NCBI RefSeq assembly: GCF_003864975.1
Contig: NZ_BHGL01000006.1
Location: 1-64,000, forward strand
Direction of reading: 5' to 3'
Length of the DNA: 64,000 nt
Source of the DNA: Sulfuriferula thiophila
GTDB taxonomy: Bacteria > Pseudomonadota > Gammaproteobacteria > Burkholderiales > Sulfuriferulaceae
This document shows, one piece after another, positions 1 to 5,236 of this stretch. Below the pieces are notes generated by a model, which saw nothing but the letters and a program-made list of their open reading frames with translations, was not told where the DNA came from and ran no database searches. The stretch's first letter is position 1, and each line of letters opens with the position of its first letter. A program made the translations under genes and the position numbers.

Positions 1-63
1 CAGAAACGATTCGGGTGGGAAAATTGCGTCCGAAAATCAGTGAAAAAGGGGTTTTTCTACAGC

Positions 64-124
64 GTCAACGTAAAGTTGAGGGGCGCGCCGCTTTTGGCGC
101 GTCCCGCTCGAACGAAATGTTAGC
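64..124 (-). repeat. attC recombination site A
   Basis: Folded inverted-repeat site between integron cassettes. Read on the minus strand it opens with GCTAAC and closes with the core GTTGAC. Between them lie complementary GC-rich arms (GGGACGCGCC with GGCGCGCCCC) around AAAAGC. The TAA stop of the hydrolase gene at 120-644 lies inside the GCTAAC end, as is usual in cassettes. Six similar sites follow to the right. The closing core differs slightly from the usual GTTAG, so recombination activity is not certain. Confidence 0.8.
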
Positions 125-644
125 CCTCAATGTTTATATCCTCCGATTGAACGGTTGTTATCGTAGGGCCCATTGATAACGTTAAATTGTGGTGCTCTCG
201 GATTTTCTGTGCTGATAGGTGTTTCTTATCATGCGTTGTGTGAGCATCGGAAACGAGTTGCACGGTATAACCTAGGCCGGTGGCCCTACGCGTTGTATTG
301 TCAATACAAAACTCCGAAGCATAACCACAGATAACTAGATTGGTGATATCGAGTGATTTCAATTTTTCTTCGAGGTCTGTCCGAAGGAATGAATCACCTG
401 TGGTTTTACGCACGAGAATATCGGTATCTTTAACAACCAAATCTTTCTGTAATTGCCAACCTTCACTTTCATGATCCAAATAGCCTGGCACTTCGTGTTG
501 GATCAAAAAGACCGGAACGCCAGCGGCTCTCGCCAGAGTGGCTACGTGATTAATTCGTTTCACGACTTCGTCAGCTTCAAACGGTCGGGGATTGGTATCA
601 AAGACCTTGGCCTGAACATCAGTTACCAATAATGCTGATTTCAT
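120..644 (-). CDS. Isochorismatase-like cysteine hydrolase (integron cassette)
   Basis: Predicted 174-residue cytoplasmic hydrolase of the isochorismatase/nicotinamidase fold. The catalytic triad can be placed: Asp9 in LLVTDVQ, Lys80 in RKTTGDSF and the nucleophile Cys113 in CGYASEFCID. The length is normal for compact members of the family, which hydrolyse isochorismate, nicotinamide, ureido compounds or carbamates; the substrate cannot be told from sequence. The start is preceded on the minus strand by AGAGAAG, and the stop falls inside attC site A. It is the leftmost complete cassette visible. Such hydrolases are recurrent cargo of chromosomal integrons. Family call is firm, specific function unknown. 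Confidence 0.85.
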   Translation of the reverse strand: MKSALLVTDVQAKVFDTNPRPFEADEVVKRINHVATLARAAGVPVFLIQHEVPGYLDHESEGWQLQKDLVVKDTDILVRKTTGDSFLRTDLEEKLKSLDITNLVICGYASEFCIDNTTRRATGLGYTVQLVSDAHTTHDKKHLSAQKIREHHNLTLSMGPTITTVQSEDINIEG

Positions 645-664
645 TTTTTGCTTCTCTTTTGAGG

Positions 665-731
665 GCTAACGTGGAGGTCACCGGCGCTGCGCGGCTTTAT
701 CGCGCAGCGTCCGGTGGACCGCAGGGTTAGA
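665..731 (-). repeat. attC recombination site B
   Basis: The most canonical attC of the array. The minus strand starts CTAACCC and ends ACGTTAGC, with long complementary arms (GGACGCTGCGCG and CGCGCAGCGCCGG) around a short loop, about 67 bp in all. It closes the cassette carrying the gene at 740-1225, and the next gene (120-644) begins just beyond it. Confidence 0.85.
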
Positions 732-739
732 CCTTGTGC

Positions 740-1225
740 TCAACCTAACGCGCCCGCCCTCACTAGTTCTTGATGCTGCCCGTTGATTGCCATCACAGCT
801 TCGTGGCCGCGTGCCCAGTGGCTAAGAAGAATTTCGCTTGATTTTGTGAAGCGATGTCCAATGCGAATGGAGTAAGACTTGAAGAGCCAGCTTCCCATGG
901 ACTGAAAATACACAGCTTCATCGAGGTCGCGCCATTTCACACCGGCAACCCCTTTGTTCCAGGGCAGGACACCGGAGTAAACCCAAACCCCGACATCATC
1001 AAAGTACAAGTGGAAACTCTTCAGAAGCAGGAATTGGTAGACCACAAATGCAAGTGAAGCGACCAATAAGACGACCCCAGCAGTGGCTGAAGCAGACCAT
1101 GCCAATGGCGTTACGATAAGAAGTAGGACGATGCCAACAAGAACGACACGTACGTACGCTGTCCATGACTTTCCGCCAAGGCTTGCGATTTCAGATTGGA
1201 CGGTAGCGCTGTTATCTTGATCCAT
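740..1225 (-). CDS. Hypothetical membrane protein (integron cassette)
   Basis: Predicted 161-residue protein of unknown function. A short polar N-terminus is followed by two closely spaced membrane segments (about residues 26-44 and 47-68). A soluble C-terminal half carries the motif YFDDVGVWVYSGVLPW. This arrangement, two helices followed by a beta-rich domain, resembles small bacterial PH-domain-like membrane proteins, but I cannot assign it to a named family. The start lies after GGAGGAAACACATG on the minus strand, a good ribosome binding site. It fills one cassette between attC sites C and B. Confidence 0.7.
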   Translation of the reverse strand: MDQDNSATVQSEIASLGGKSWTAYVRVVLVGIVLLLIVTPLAWSASATAGVVLLVASLAFVVYQFLLLKSFHLYFDDVGVWVYSGVLPWNKGVAGVKWRDLDEAVYFQSMGSWLFKSYSIRIGHRFTKSSEILLSHWARGHEAVMAINGQHQELVRAGALG

Positions 1226-1258
1226 GTGTTTCCTCCGATAGGTGAGTGTGAAAAAGGT

Positions 1259-1375
1259 CTAACGTAAAAGTGAGGGGCTGGCCGCACTGCTGTGCAGCGA
1301 AACCCCAAATAAATTTGGTACCAACGTCACTAAAAAAGCATGCAATGGCCAGTCCCTCTCGACTGCCTTGTTAGA
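1259..1375 (-). repeat. attC recombination site C, long form
   Basis: A site of about 116 bp, nearly twice the length of its neighbours. The outer ends match the other sites (CTAACAAGG on the minus strand; ACGTTAGAC at the other end), and the arms GAGGGACTGGCC and GGCCAGCCCCTC pair. The centre is extended by unrelated sequence including the palindrome-like CCAAATAAATTTGG. attC sites of 57-141 bp are known, so the length is within the range of the class. Confidence 0.75.
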
Positions 1376-1787
1376 GTACATGCTTCCCGCCTAAATCTAC
1401 AATGAGAGAGTCTATGCTTTGACGAAGACTTGGTAAAAAACTCTGATCAATGTTGAACGCTCCCGATAGGACTGTAGGTATGCCATCGGGTCTTTCGCTT
1501 TCGAGCGAATAGTTACCGACAATACCTCCGAGTGACTGCATCTCCAATTTAATAATGATATCTGGCTCGGCACTAGCAAGAACTGCGGTGCTTGATTTGC
1601 CTACTGACTCGTACATGACACCAACCTCGTTTGCGAAATGTGTCAGATCGCCCAACTGAAGCCACGCTTCAAAGTCGCCGCTAAAGCCATTGGCTTCCAC
1701 CAGCACTTGGACGCGGACCCAATCTTCATCATCCACTAACCTCTGTGGACGCAGTTCGATATGTAGGCCATGAGCATGTAGTTTCAT
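1371..1787 (-). CDS. WapI/DUF6228-like immunity family protein (integron cassette)
   Basis: Predicted 138-residue soluble acidic protein. The pattern GFSGDFEAWLQLGDLTHFA, then a central strand with IIIKLEMQSLGGIVGNY and a C-terminal DQSFLPSLRQSIDSLI, resembles the WapI immunity/DUF6228 family, whose members are found beside contact-dependent or Rhs-type toxins. That assignment is from memory of the family pattern and is moderate. No toxin gene lies beside it; as a cassette it would be an orphan immunity gene. The start ATG at 1785-1787 directly follows the attC D core, and the TAA stop overlaps attC C. Confidence 0.6.
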   Translation of the reverse strand: MKLHAHGLHIELRPQRLVDDEDWVRVQVLVEANGFSGDFEAWLQLGDLTHFANEVGVMYESVGKSSTAVLASAEPDIIIKLEMQSLGGIVGNYSLESERPDGIPTVLSGAFNIDQSFLPSLRQSIDSLIVDLGGKHVL

Positions 1788-1791
1788 GTTC

Positions 1792-1857
1792 TCTAACGTT
1801 CAAGGTAACCGGCCTGCGCGGCTTTTCGCGCAGGTCCGGTTGACCGCAAGGTTAGCT
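1792..1857 (-). repeat. attC recombination site D
   Basis: Canonical attC on the minus strand: AGCTAACC at the start, GAACGTTAGAG at the end, with arms GGACCTGCGCG and CGCGCAGGCCGG around AAAAGC. It separates the zincin-like cassette (1864-2586) from the WapI-like cassette (1371-1787). Confidence 0.85.
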
Positions 1858-1863
1858 CTCACC

Positions 1864-2586
1864 TCAGTTACTCCGAGTGACCGCGTTGAATGAAGCGCCT
1901 GCACGAATGAGTGAAAGCCGACCGTACACTGAGGAGTTACCGACTTCTGCAAGCCATTGCGCAACCTCGACCTTTGCGGCGGAATAGTTCCACGTTAGAA
2001 GATCGTTGTCGGATACAAAGAAGTCGCGTGCAGCGTCTAGCGTTTTGACGCTCTTGGTTTTTGGAGTCGCGCCTCCGGCTAGGATGTACTTGGGTCGGAA
2101 ATCAACCTGCATTGCGAGACCTTCATCGAACCATACCGGAACCTGTGTGATCCTGCCCCAGAAACCGACCCGGTCAAATAGCTCGGCGTGCATGAGTTCG
2201 TGCGCGACTACATCGACGTTCTGGCCTTTTGGCCCAACGATCAGGCAGGCTCTGGTGCCCGCAAAGCTGGTGCTCGCGTACTCATTGAGTTTCAGCGGCC
2301 AAAAGGCGCGGGGATTGTTGAAGAAGACGACAATCGGCTTTGCGCGTGGGACACCAAAGGTATTTTGAATTCTGGTTCTAGCGAGCGACAGGAGTTGAAG
2401 AACAGCAGCATTATCTTGGGCGCTTGAACCACTTTCAACCAGTGTTCCATCCAGAAGCGGGACGAACGGTTCAGTACCGATGATGGCGCATGCCGCGACA
2501 CCTGGATTTGCGAACGCATAGGCAGCCAAACCAATTAGTGTGGTTGCGATAGCTGATGCGAGAAGAGTTCTTCGCCGGATGGGCAT
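1864..2586 (-). CDS. Exported zincin-like metallopeptidase-type protein (integron cassette)
   Basis: Predicted 240-residue exported protein. The start chosen is ATG at 2584-2586: it gives MPIRRRTLLASAIATTLIGL, a twin-basic signal-peptide-like start, and lies just inside the attC E boundary, while longer readings run through attC E. The zincin motif HELMH is followed 20-odd residues later by WFDEGLA, which supplies the third zinc ligand Glu as in gluzincins. Upstream, a FGVPRAKPIVVFF segment resembles the pre-catalytic domain of the lipoprotein at 34951-35805, a probable distant paralogue in the same window. Substrate unknown; it could be a non-proteolytic relative. Confidence 0.7.
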   Translation of the reverse strand: MPIRRRTLLASAIATTLIGLAAYAFANPGVAACAIIGTEPFVPLLDGTLVESGSSAQDNAAVLQLLSLARTRIQNTFGVPRAKPIVVFFNNPRAFWPLKLNEYASTSFAGTRACLIVGPKGQNVDVVAHELMHAELFDRVGFWGRITQVPVWFDEGLAMQVDFRPKYILAGGATPKTKSVKTLDAARDFFVSDNDLLTWNYSAAKVEVAQWLAEVGNSSVYGRLSLIRAGASFNAVTRSN

Positions 2587-2602
2587 AGTTGGACCTGTGA
2601 GA

Positions 2603-2664
2603 GCTAACGTAAAGTTGAGGGGCTCGCCCGCTTCTGGCGAGTCCCGCTCGAACGGTGGGTTAGG
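2603..2664 (-). repeat. attC recombination site E
   Basis: attC of about 62 bp; minus strand begins CTAACCCACC and ends ACGTTAGC, with arms GGGACTCGCC and GGCGAGCCCC. Its outer CTAACGTAAAGTTGAGGGG (plus strand) is nearly identical to that of site A, indicating that the two cassettes share an attC lineage. Confidence 0.8.
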
Positions 2665-2921
2665 TGACTTTACTAGACACGCAACCGCAACGCAAATAAT
2701 GTTACAAAAAACCATACAAGGCAATGCTAGTGCGGCTTGCAGGCAAAAGTTAATGCAGGTTTCCGGCTTGCATCGCGCCACAAAAATGAACGACGAACAT
2801 GGCGAAAAAACTTTCAGTGGCGTGATGCAAACGGACAGCAAACTGTCCTCAACGAATTAAACTTTCAGGCTGGCGGAGCCTTGACCCTTTATAACTTTCA
2901 CTACACCGTAGCCAGAATGAC
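2665..2921 (-). other. Cassette without a convincing gene
   Basis: About 257 bp between attC sites F and E. On the coding strand of the array the only long reading begins at a TTG near 2841, has no stop before attC E and runs on into the next gene, so it is probably not a gene. A 62-codon reading exists on the opposite strand (2737-2925). Cassettes carrying promoters, small RNAs or antisense genes are known, so this may be non-coding cargo. Confidence 0.5.
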
Positions 2922-2990
2922 CTAACGCTCCGCATGAGGGGCCGGGCGCGGCCTCATCGCGCACGGTCCCGCTCGATGCGGTTGTTGGAG
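2922..2990 (-). repeat. attC recombination site F
   Basis: More diverged attC. The minus strand begins CTCCAACAACCGC and ends GCGTTAGG, and the central arms (CGTGCGCGATGAGG, CCGCGCCCGG) pair only partly. The TAG stop of the XRE gene at 2993 lies beside its opening end. The position and ends fit the array, but the imperfect stem lowers confidence. Confidence 0.65.
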
Positions 2991-2992
2991 GG

Positions 2993-3283
2993 CTAGTCGA
3001 TGACGAACGGGAACTGGAGGTTTGACAGAATGCAGAACAGGTGCATTGCGGCGACGGGCATTCGGTTGTGGCCGTACTCCCAATCCTGCCAAGTTCGCAG
3101 CTTGGCATGCACGCGCTCGGCCGCTGCCTCCTGTGTAAGCCCGGCAGCCTCGCGGGCGGCACGGACCTCCTCTTTCGTGGGCGACGGAACGTGGCTTTCG
3201 CCCCGGCCTCGGTTCGGATGGTTACGCACGGATTTCAGCGGCCCATTGGTCACCGGAGGCACCCCAGCAGAATTCTGTGTCAT
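2993..3283 (-). CDS. XRE-family helix-turn-helix regulator (integron cassette)
   Basis: Predicted 96-residue DNA-binding protein. A basic N-terminal stretch of about 30 residues precedes an XRE/Cro-type helix-turn-helix: EEVRAAREAAGLTQEAAAER followed by RTWQDWEYGHNRMP, where the wing sequence W-x-x-[WY]-E is typical. The reading overlaps the upstream small gene (3222-3455) by 62 bp in another frame, so the two are translationally linked. The promoter at 3510-3537 contains a perfect inverted repeat and is a plausible target for autoregulation. The pair may be a TA-like or regulatory module; the partner has no recognised toxin fold. Confidence 0.7.
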   Translation of the reverse strand: MTQNSAGVPPVTNGPLKSVRNHPNRGRGESHVPSPTKEEVRAAREAAGLTQEAAAERVHAKLRTWQDWEYGHNRMPVAAMHLFCILSNLQFPFVID

Positions 3284-3455
3284 CGATGAGGCCGTTCTTG
3301 GTAGCGCGCTCCCAGATGGCGATCATCTCGGCCTCGGTCGGCGCTTCCCACACGCGCACGGCCTCGGTTTCATTGCCGCCGGCCACGTACAGGATGGCCT
3401 CCATGAGTTCGGTGGAGGTTTCGCGGCTGTCGGCGGTTTCGATGAAGTTGGTCAT
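3222..3455 (-). CDS. Small acidic hypothetical protein, first gene of XRE cassette
   Basis: Predicted 77-residue acidic protein. ATG at 3453-3455 follows GCAGGAGCAGAAA, a strong ribosome binding site. It contains EAPTEAEMIAIWERA and a C-terminal CWGASGDQWAAEIRA; I recognise no family. It is the first gene after the promoter at 3510-3537 and overlaps the XRE gene downstream. Toxin-first gene order with an XRE second gene is typical of HigBA-type systems, but this protein lacks a RelE-like pattern, so any toxin role is speculation. Confidence 0.65.
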   Translation of the reverse strand: MTNFIETADSRETSTELMEAILYVAGGNETEAVRVWEAPTEAEMIAIWERATKNGLIDDTEFCWGASGDQWAAEIRA

Positions 3456-3509
3456 TTTCTGCTCCTGCCCCTGATCCCGAGGCGCGGTTGTCGTGTATCG
3501 ACAGTTCGG

Positions 3510-3537
3510 ATTATACGTAACACGTACAAGAAAGCAA
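3510..3537 (-). promoter_or_regulatory. Cassette-internal promoter with palindromic operator
   Basis: On the minus strand TTGCTT (3532-3537) and TATAAT (3510-3515) are separated by 16 bp, a good sigma-70 promoter. Inside it lies the perfect inverted repeat TACGT-aac-ACGTA (3514-3526), covering the -10 element. This is what an autorepressor site looks like. It would make the XRE cassette independent of an integron Pc promoter. Confidence 0.6.
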
Positions 3538-3576
3538 GCGCTATTTGCAAAATATTCGAGGGCGGTTCCAAGCCCG

Positions 3577-3636
3577 CCAACGTGAAGCTAAGGGGCGCCG
3601 CGCTTTTGCGGCGTCCCTCTTGAGCGCAGGGTTAGG
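3577..3636 (-). repeat. attC recombination site G
   Basis: attC of about 60 bp: minus strand starts CCTAACCC and ends CACGTTGG, with arms GGGACGCCGC and GCGGCGCCCC around AAAAGC. It closes the zinc-ribbon membrane protein cassette and opens the XRE cassette. Confidence 0.8.
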
Positions 3637-3653
3637 ATTTGCACCTACCTGTA

Positions 3654-4004
3654 CTAACTGATCCATGGAATATCCAGCATAAATTTTATGGCAATTAACT
3701 CCACCGGTATCGTTGCGAATGGTAGGCAAAATGCTAGTGTTGTTTTTCGCTTAACAAGAAAAATAATGGAAACTAAACACAACAGAACGAATACACCAAT
3801 TAGGATGCCAAAAGAAAACTGATTTCCCTGACCATTATTACCTGCTCCTGCACCAGCAAAAACTATGAACACAAAGCCAACAAGAGCATTGATGGCAATT
3901 GAGCCTAAAAGTGATAATGCCGCAGGCAATAACGAAGGCTCACATTTGCACGCTACTACTGTGCCAGGTAGTTTCTTTCCGCATTTAGGACAATAGTATG
4001 ACAT
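3654..4004 (-). CDS. Zinc-ribbon membrane protein (integron cassette)
   Basis: Predicted 116-residue membrane protein of unknown function. The N-terminus carries a zinc-ribbon-like set of cysteines (C5, C8, C19, C21 in YYCPKCGKK and ACKC), followed by three hydrophobic segments (about residues 26-50, 65-85 and 90-112). The start ATG at 4002-4004 follows AGGAGTTGC, which itself lies in the attC core remnant GTTAGGAG. AT-rich compared with the chromosomal genes. It is the cassette nearest the (missing) attI end. Confidence 0.7.
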   Translation of the reverse strand: MSYYCPKCGKKLPGTVVACKCEPSLLPAALSLLGSIAINALVGFVFIVFAGAGAGNNGQGNQFSFGILIGVFVLLCLVSIIFLVKRKTTLAFCLPFATIPVELIAIKFMLDIPWIS

Positions 4005-4010
4005 GCAACT

Positions 4011-4023
4011 CCTAACGTAAAGT
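4011..4023 (-). repeat. Truncated attC at the right end of the array
   Basis: The plus-strand CCTAACGTAAAGT repeats the first 13 bases of attC sites A and E, then homology stops and unrelated sequence begins. No second half or stem follows, nor any attI or integrase gene up to 4371. The array is therefore cut off from its platform at this point. Confidence 0.6.
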
Positions 4024-4215
4024 AGACACCCTAAAAAGCGCCATCAAAAGCACCTTCGAGGTGTATAAACTGGGAATTTTTAAGCAATGCTTTGAATTTA
4101 TTGATGATAAAATTTTCGCCCACCCTAATTTTTTCGAGAAAAACACCACTAGAAATCCTTGTATATTGCTAAAAATATAGTCAGTTAAAATATCTCGGAA
4201 CCTGAATGGTATATT
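4024..4215. other. Region without a recognised gene; possible gene remnant
   Basis: AT-rich stretch. On the plus strand one frame stays open for about 54 codons from 4016 to a stop at 4178-4180 and contains STFEVYKLGIFKQCFEFIDD, but it has no start codon and follows directly on the truncated attC. It may be the 3' end of a truncated gene. I see no promoter or structural RNA here. Confidence 0.3.
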
Positions 4216-4297
4216 ATCTCAATGCCCCCGCTCTTGCACCAATATCCACGGTGCTACCACCGTCCAGTTCGCAGGTTTGCACTGCTCCCAGTCCAGT
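4216..4297 (-). pseudogene. Duplicated 3' fragment of the DUF2288 gene
   Basis: This 82-bp stretch matches 4921-5005, the last 85 bp of the DUF2288 gene, with four substitutions and one 3-bp gap (about 95% identity). Read on the minus strand it encodes LDWEQCKPANWTVVAPWILV followed by QERGH and the same TGA stop; there is no start or upstream part. The complete copy lies on the other side of the RelE/RHH pair, so the TA genes sit between two copies of the gene end. Confidence 0.85.
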
Positions 4298-4371
4298 ATT
4301 TAGGGACCTGGCTTTGCATTTGAAATTTTAATTTTTGTGTTCGTTTGAAACGTAACAATCGAGTGATTGGT

Positions 4372-4638
4372 TTATCGGTAAACTTCACGCCTGTTGCCAA
4401 TTTGTACTACGAGGATACGCACAGCGTTATCTTGTATGTCACAAATGACTCGGTAGTCACCAACCCGATAACGCCATAATCCACCCAGTGGACCAGTTAA
4501 TGCTTTGCCAGTGTTGCGCGGGTTTTCTAGTGTAGCGATGCGTTCACTCAGGTAATCAACGATACGGCGTGCTGTTGGTTTATCGAGCTTGCGTAACTGT
4601 AGTTTTGCTGTGTCAGCATAATCAATCGTCCAGACCAA
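4372..4638 (-). CDS. RelE/ParE-family toxin
   Basis: Predicted 88-residue toxin of the RelE superfamily. Family features are [14 protein letters not shown] in the N-terminal helices and the central [15 protein letters not shown] with basic and aromatic residues typical of the RelE catalytic strands, plus the end [11 protein letters not shown]. RelE toxins cleave mRNA in the ribosome. The start overlaps the antitoxin gene by 17 bp, antitoxin first, as in relBE operons. The pair is bracketed by DUF2288 gene ends (4216-4297 and 4921-5005). Confidence 0.9.
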   Translation of the reverse strand: MVWTIDYADTAKLQLRKLDKPTARRIVDYLSERIATLENPRNTGKALTGPLGGLWRYRVGDYRVICDIQDNAVRILVVQIGNRREVYR

Positions 4639-4849
4639 GGTCTTTCCTTACGTCTGCTGTTGAATGTACTGTCTCTTGTCCCTTGCGCACCCGTTCCAGG
4701 ACATCCGCGGCAAGGTAATAATCTTCCATATCCTCAATGCCTTGTTCAATAATTTCCCGCAGGTAATAGGCTTTGGTTCGCCCTGTTTGCGTAGCCAGAA
4801 AATCAAGCCGTTGCTCGGTTTCGGCAGTCAGGCGTATTGAAGTAGCCAT
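4622..4849 (-). CDS. RHH-type RelB-like antitoxin
   Basis: Predicted 75-residue antitoxin. The N-terminus [19 protein letters not shown] is a ribbon-helix-helix domain, followed by [23 protein letters not shown] and a flexible acidic C-terminus that would wrap the toxin. I chose ATG at 4847-4849 because AGGAG lies six bases upstream; ATG at 4850-4852 is also possible. The palindrome AATACATGTATT (4866-4877) just upstream is a likely operator for it. Confidence 0.88.
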   Translation of the reverse strand: MATSIRLTAETEQRLDFLATQTGRTKAYYLREIIEQGIEDMEDYYLAADVLERVRKGQETVHSTADVRKDLGLDD

Positions 4850-4865
4850 CATCAACTCCTAATAA

Positions 4866-4877
4866 AATACATGTATT
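4866..4877 (-). promoter_or_regulatory. Palindromic operator of the RelE/RHH pair
   Basis: AATACATGTATT is a perfect 12-bp palindrome 16 bp before the antitoxin start and just upstream of its AGGAG. RHH antitoxins usually repress their own operon at such sites. An AT-rich TATATT, a possible -10, lies close by on the minus strand. Confidence 0.55.
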
Positions 4878-4920
4878 CAATATATCACATAGTCTTGAAT
4901 AATTCCGTAGTGATAATGAA

Positions 4921-5005
4921 ATCTCAATGCCCCCGCTCCTGCACCAATATCCACGGTGCTACCACCACCGTCCAGATCGCCGGTTTGCGCTGCTCCCAGT
5001 CCAGT
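4921..5005 (-). repeat. Intact copy of the duplicated DUF2288 gene end
   Basis: The last 85 bp of the complete DUF2288 gene, repeated in diverged form at 4216-4297 in the same orientation. The shared block runs from ATCTCAATG to CCCAGTCCAGT on the plus strand. The distance between the copies is about 0.7 kb, and the only content between them is the TA pair. Confidence 0.85.
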
Positions 5006-5226
5006 GCTGTTTCATCGTCTAGCTTGACCAGTTGGCCGCCTATCATCCAGTCGCGCACGCAGTCGGTGTCGTCACTGGCGATATGCGCGGCGACGTCGAT
5101 CAAGTCGAGGCTGTTATCGACTTTGATTAACTGGCCTTTGGCGAAGAACGGCTGCAGTTCGGTCCAGTCGGCTTTGGCGGTTTCGGTGTTGAGCTTGGCG
5201 CGCATTAATTCTAGTGGAGTGGTCAT
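4924..5226 (-). CDS. DUF2288 family protein
   Basis: Predicted 100-residue protein matching the DUF2288 family pattern: MTTPLELMRAKLNTETAKAD, then ELQPFFAKGQLIKVD, IASDDTDCVRDWMIGGQLVK and a C-terminal WTVVVAPWILVQE. Function unknown. The start at 5224-5226 follows AAGGAAATCAGC; an upstream in-frame ATG at 5274 would overlap rmuC and has no ribosome site. Ten bases separate it from rmuC, so it is probably cotranscribed with it. Confidence 0.85.
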   Translation of the reverse strand: MTTPLELMRAKLNTETAKADWTELQPFFAKGQLIKVDNSLDLIDVAAHIASDDTDCVRDWMIGGQLVKLDDETALDWEQRKPAIWTVVVAPWILVQERGH

Positions 5227-5236
5227 GCTGATTTCC

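Noticed and set aside
2587-2841. Upstream extension of the zincin-like gene to 2841
   Set aside because: The longer reading runs through attC site E, uses a TTG start and is not protein-like; the ATG at 2584-2586 begins a proper export signal.
2857-3162. Arg/Ser-rich 101-codon reading on the minus strand
   Set aside because: It crosses attC F and is a shadow of the XRE gene frame with low-complexity composition.
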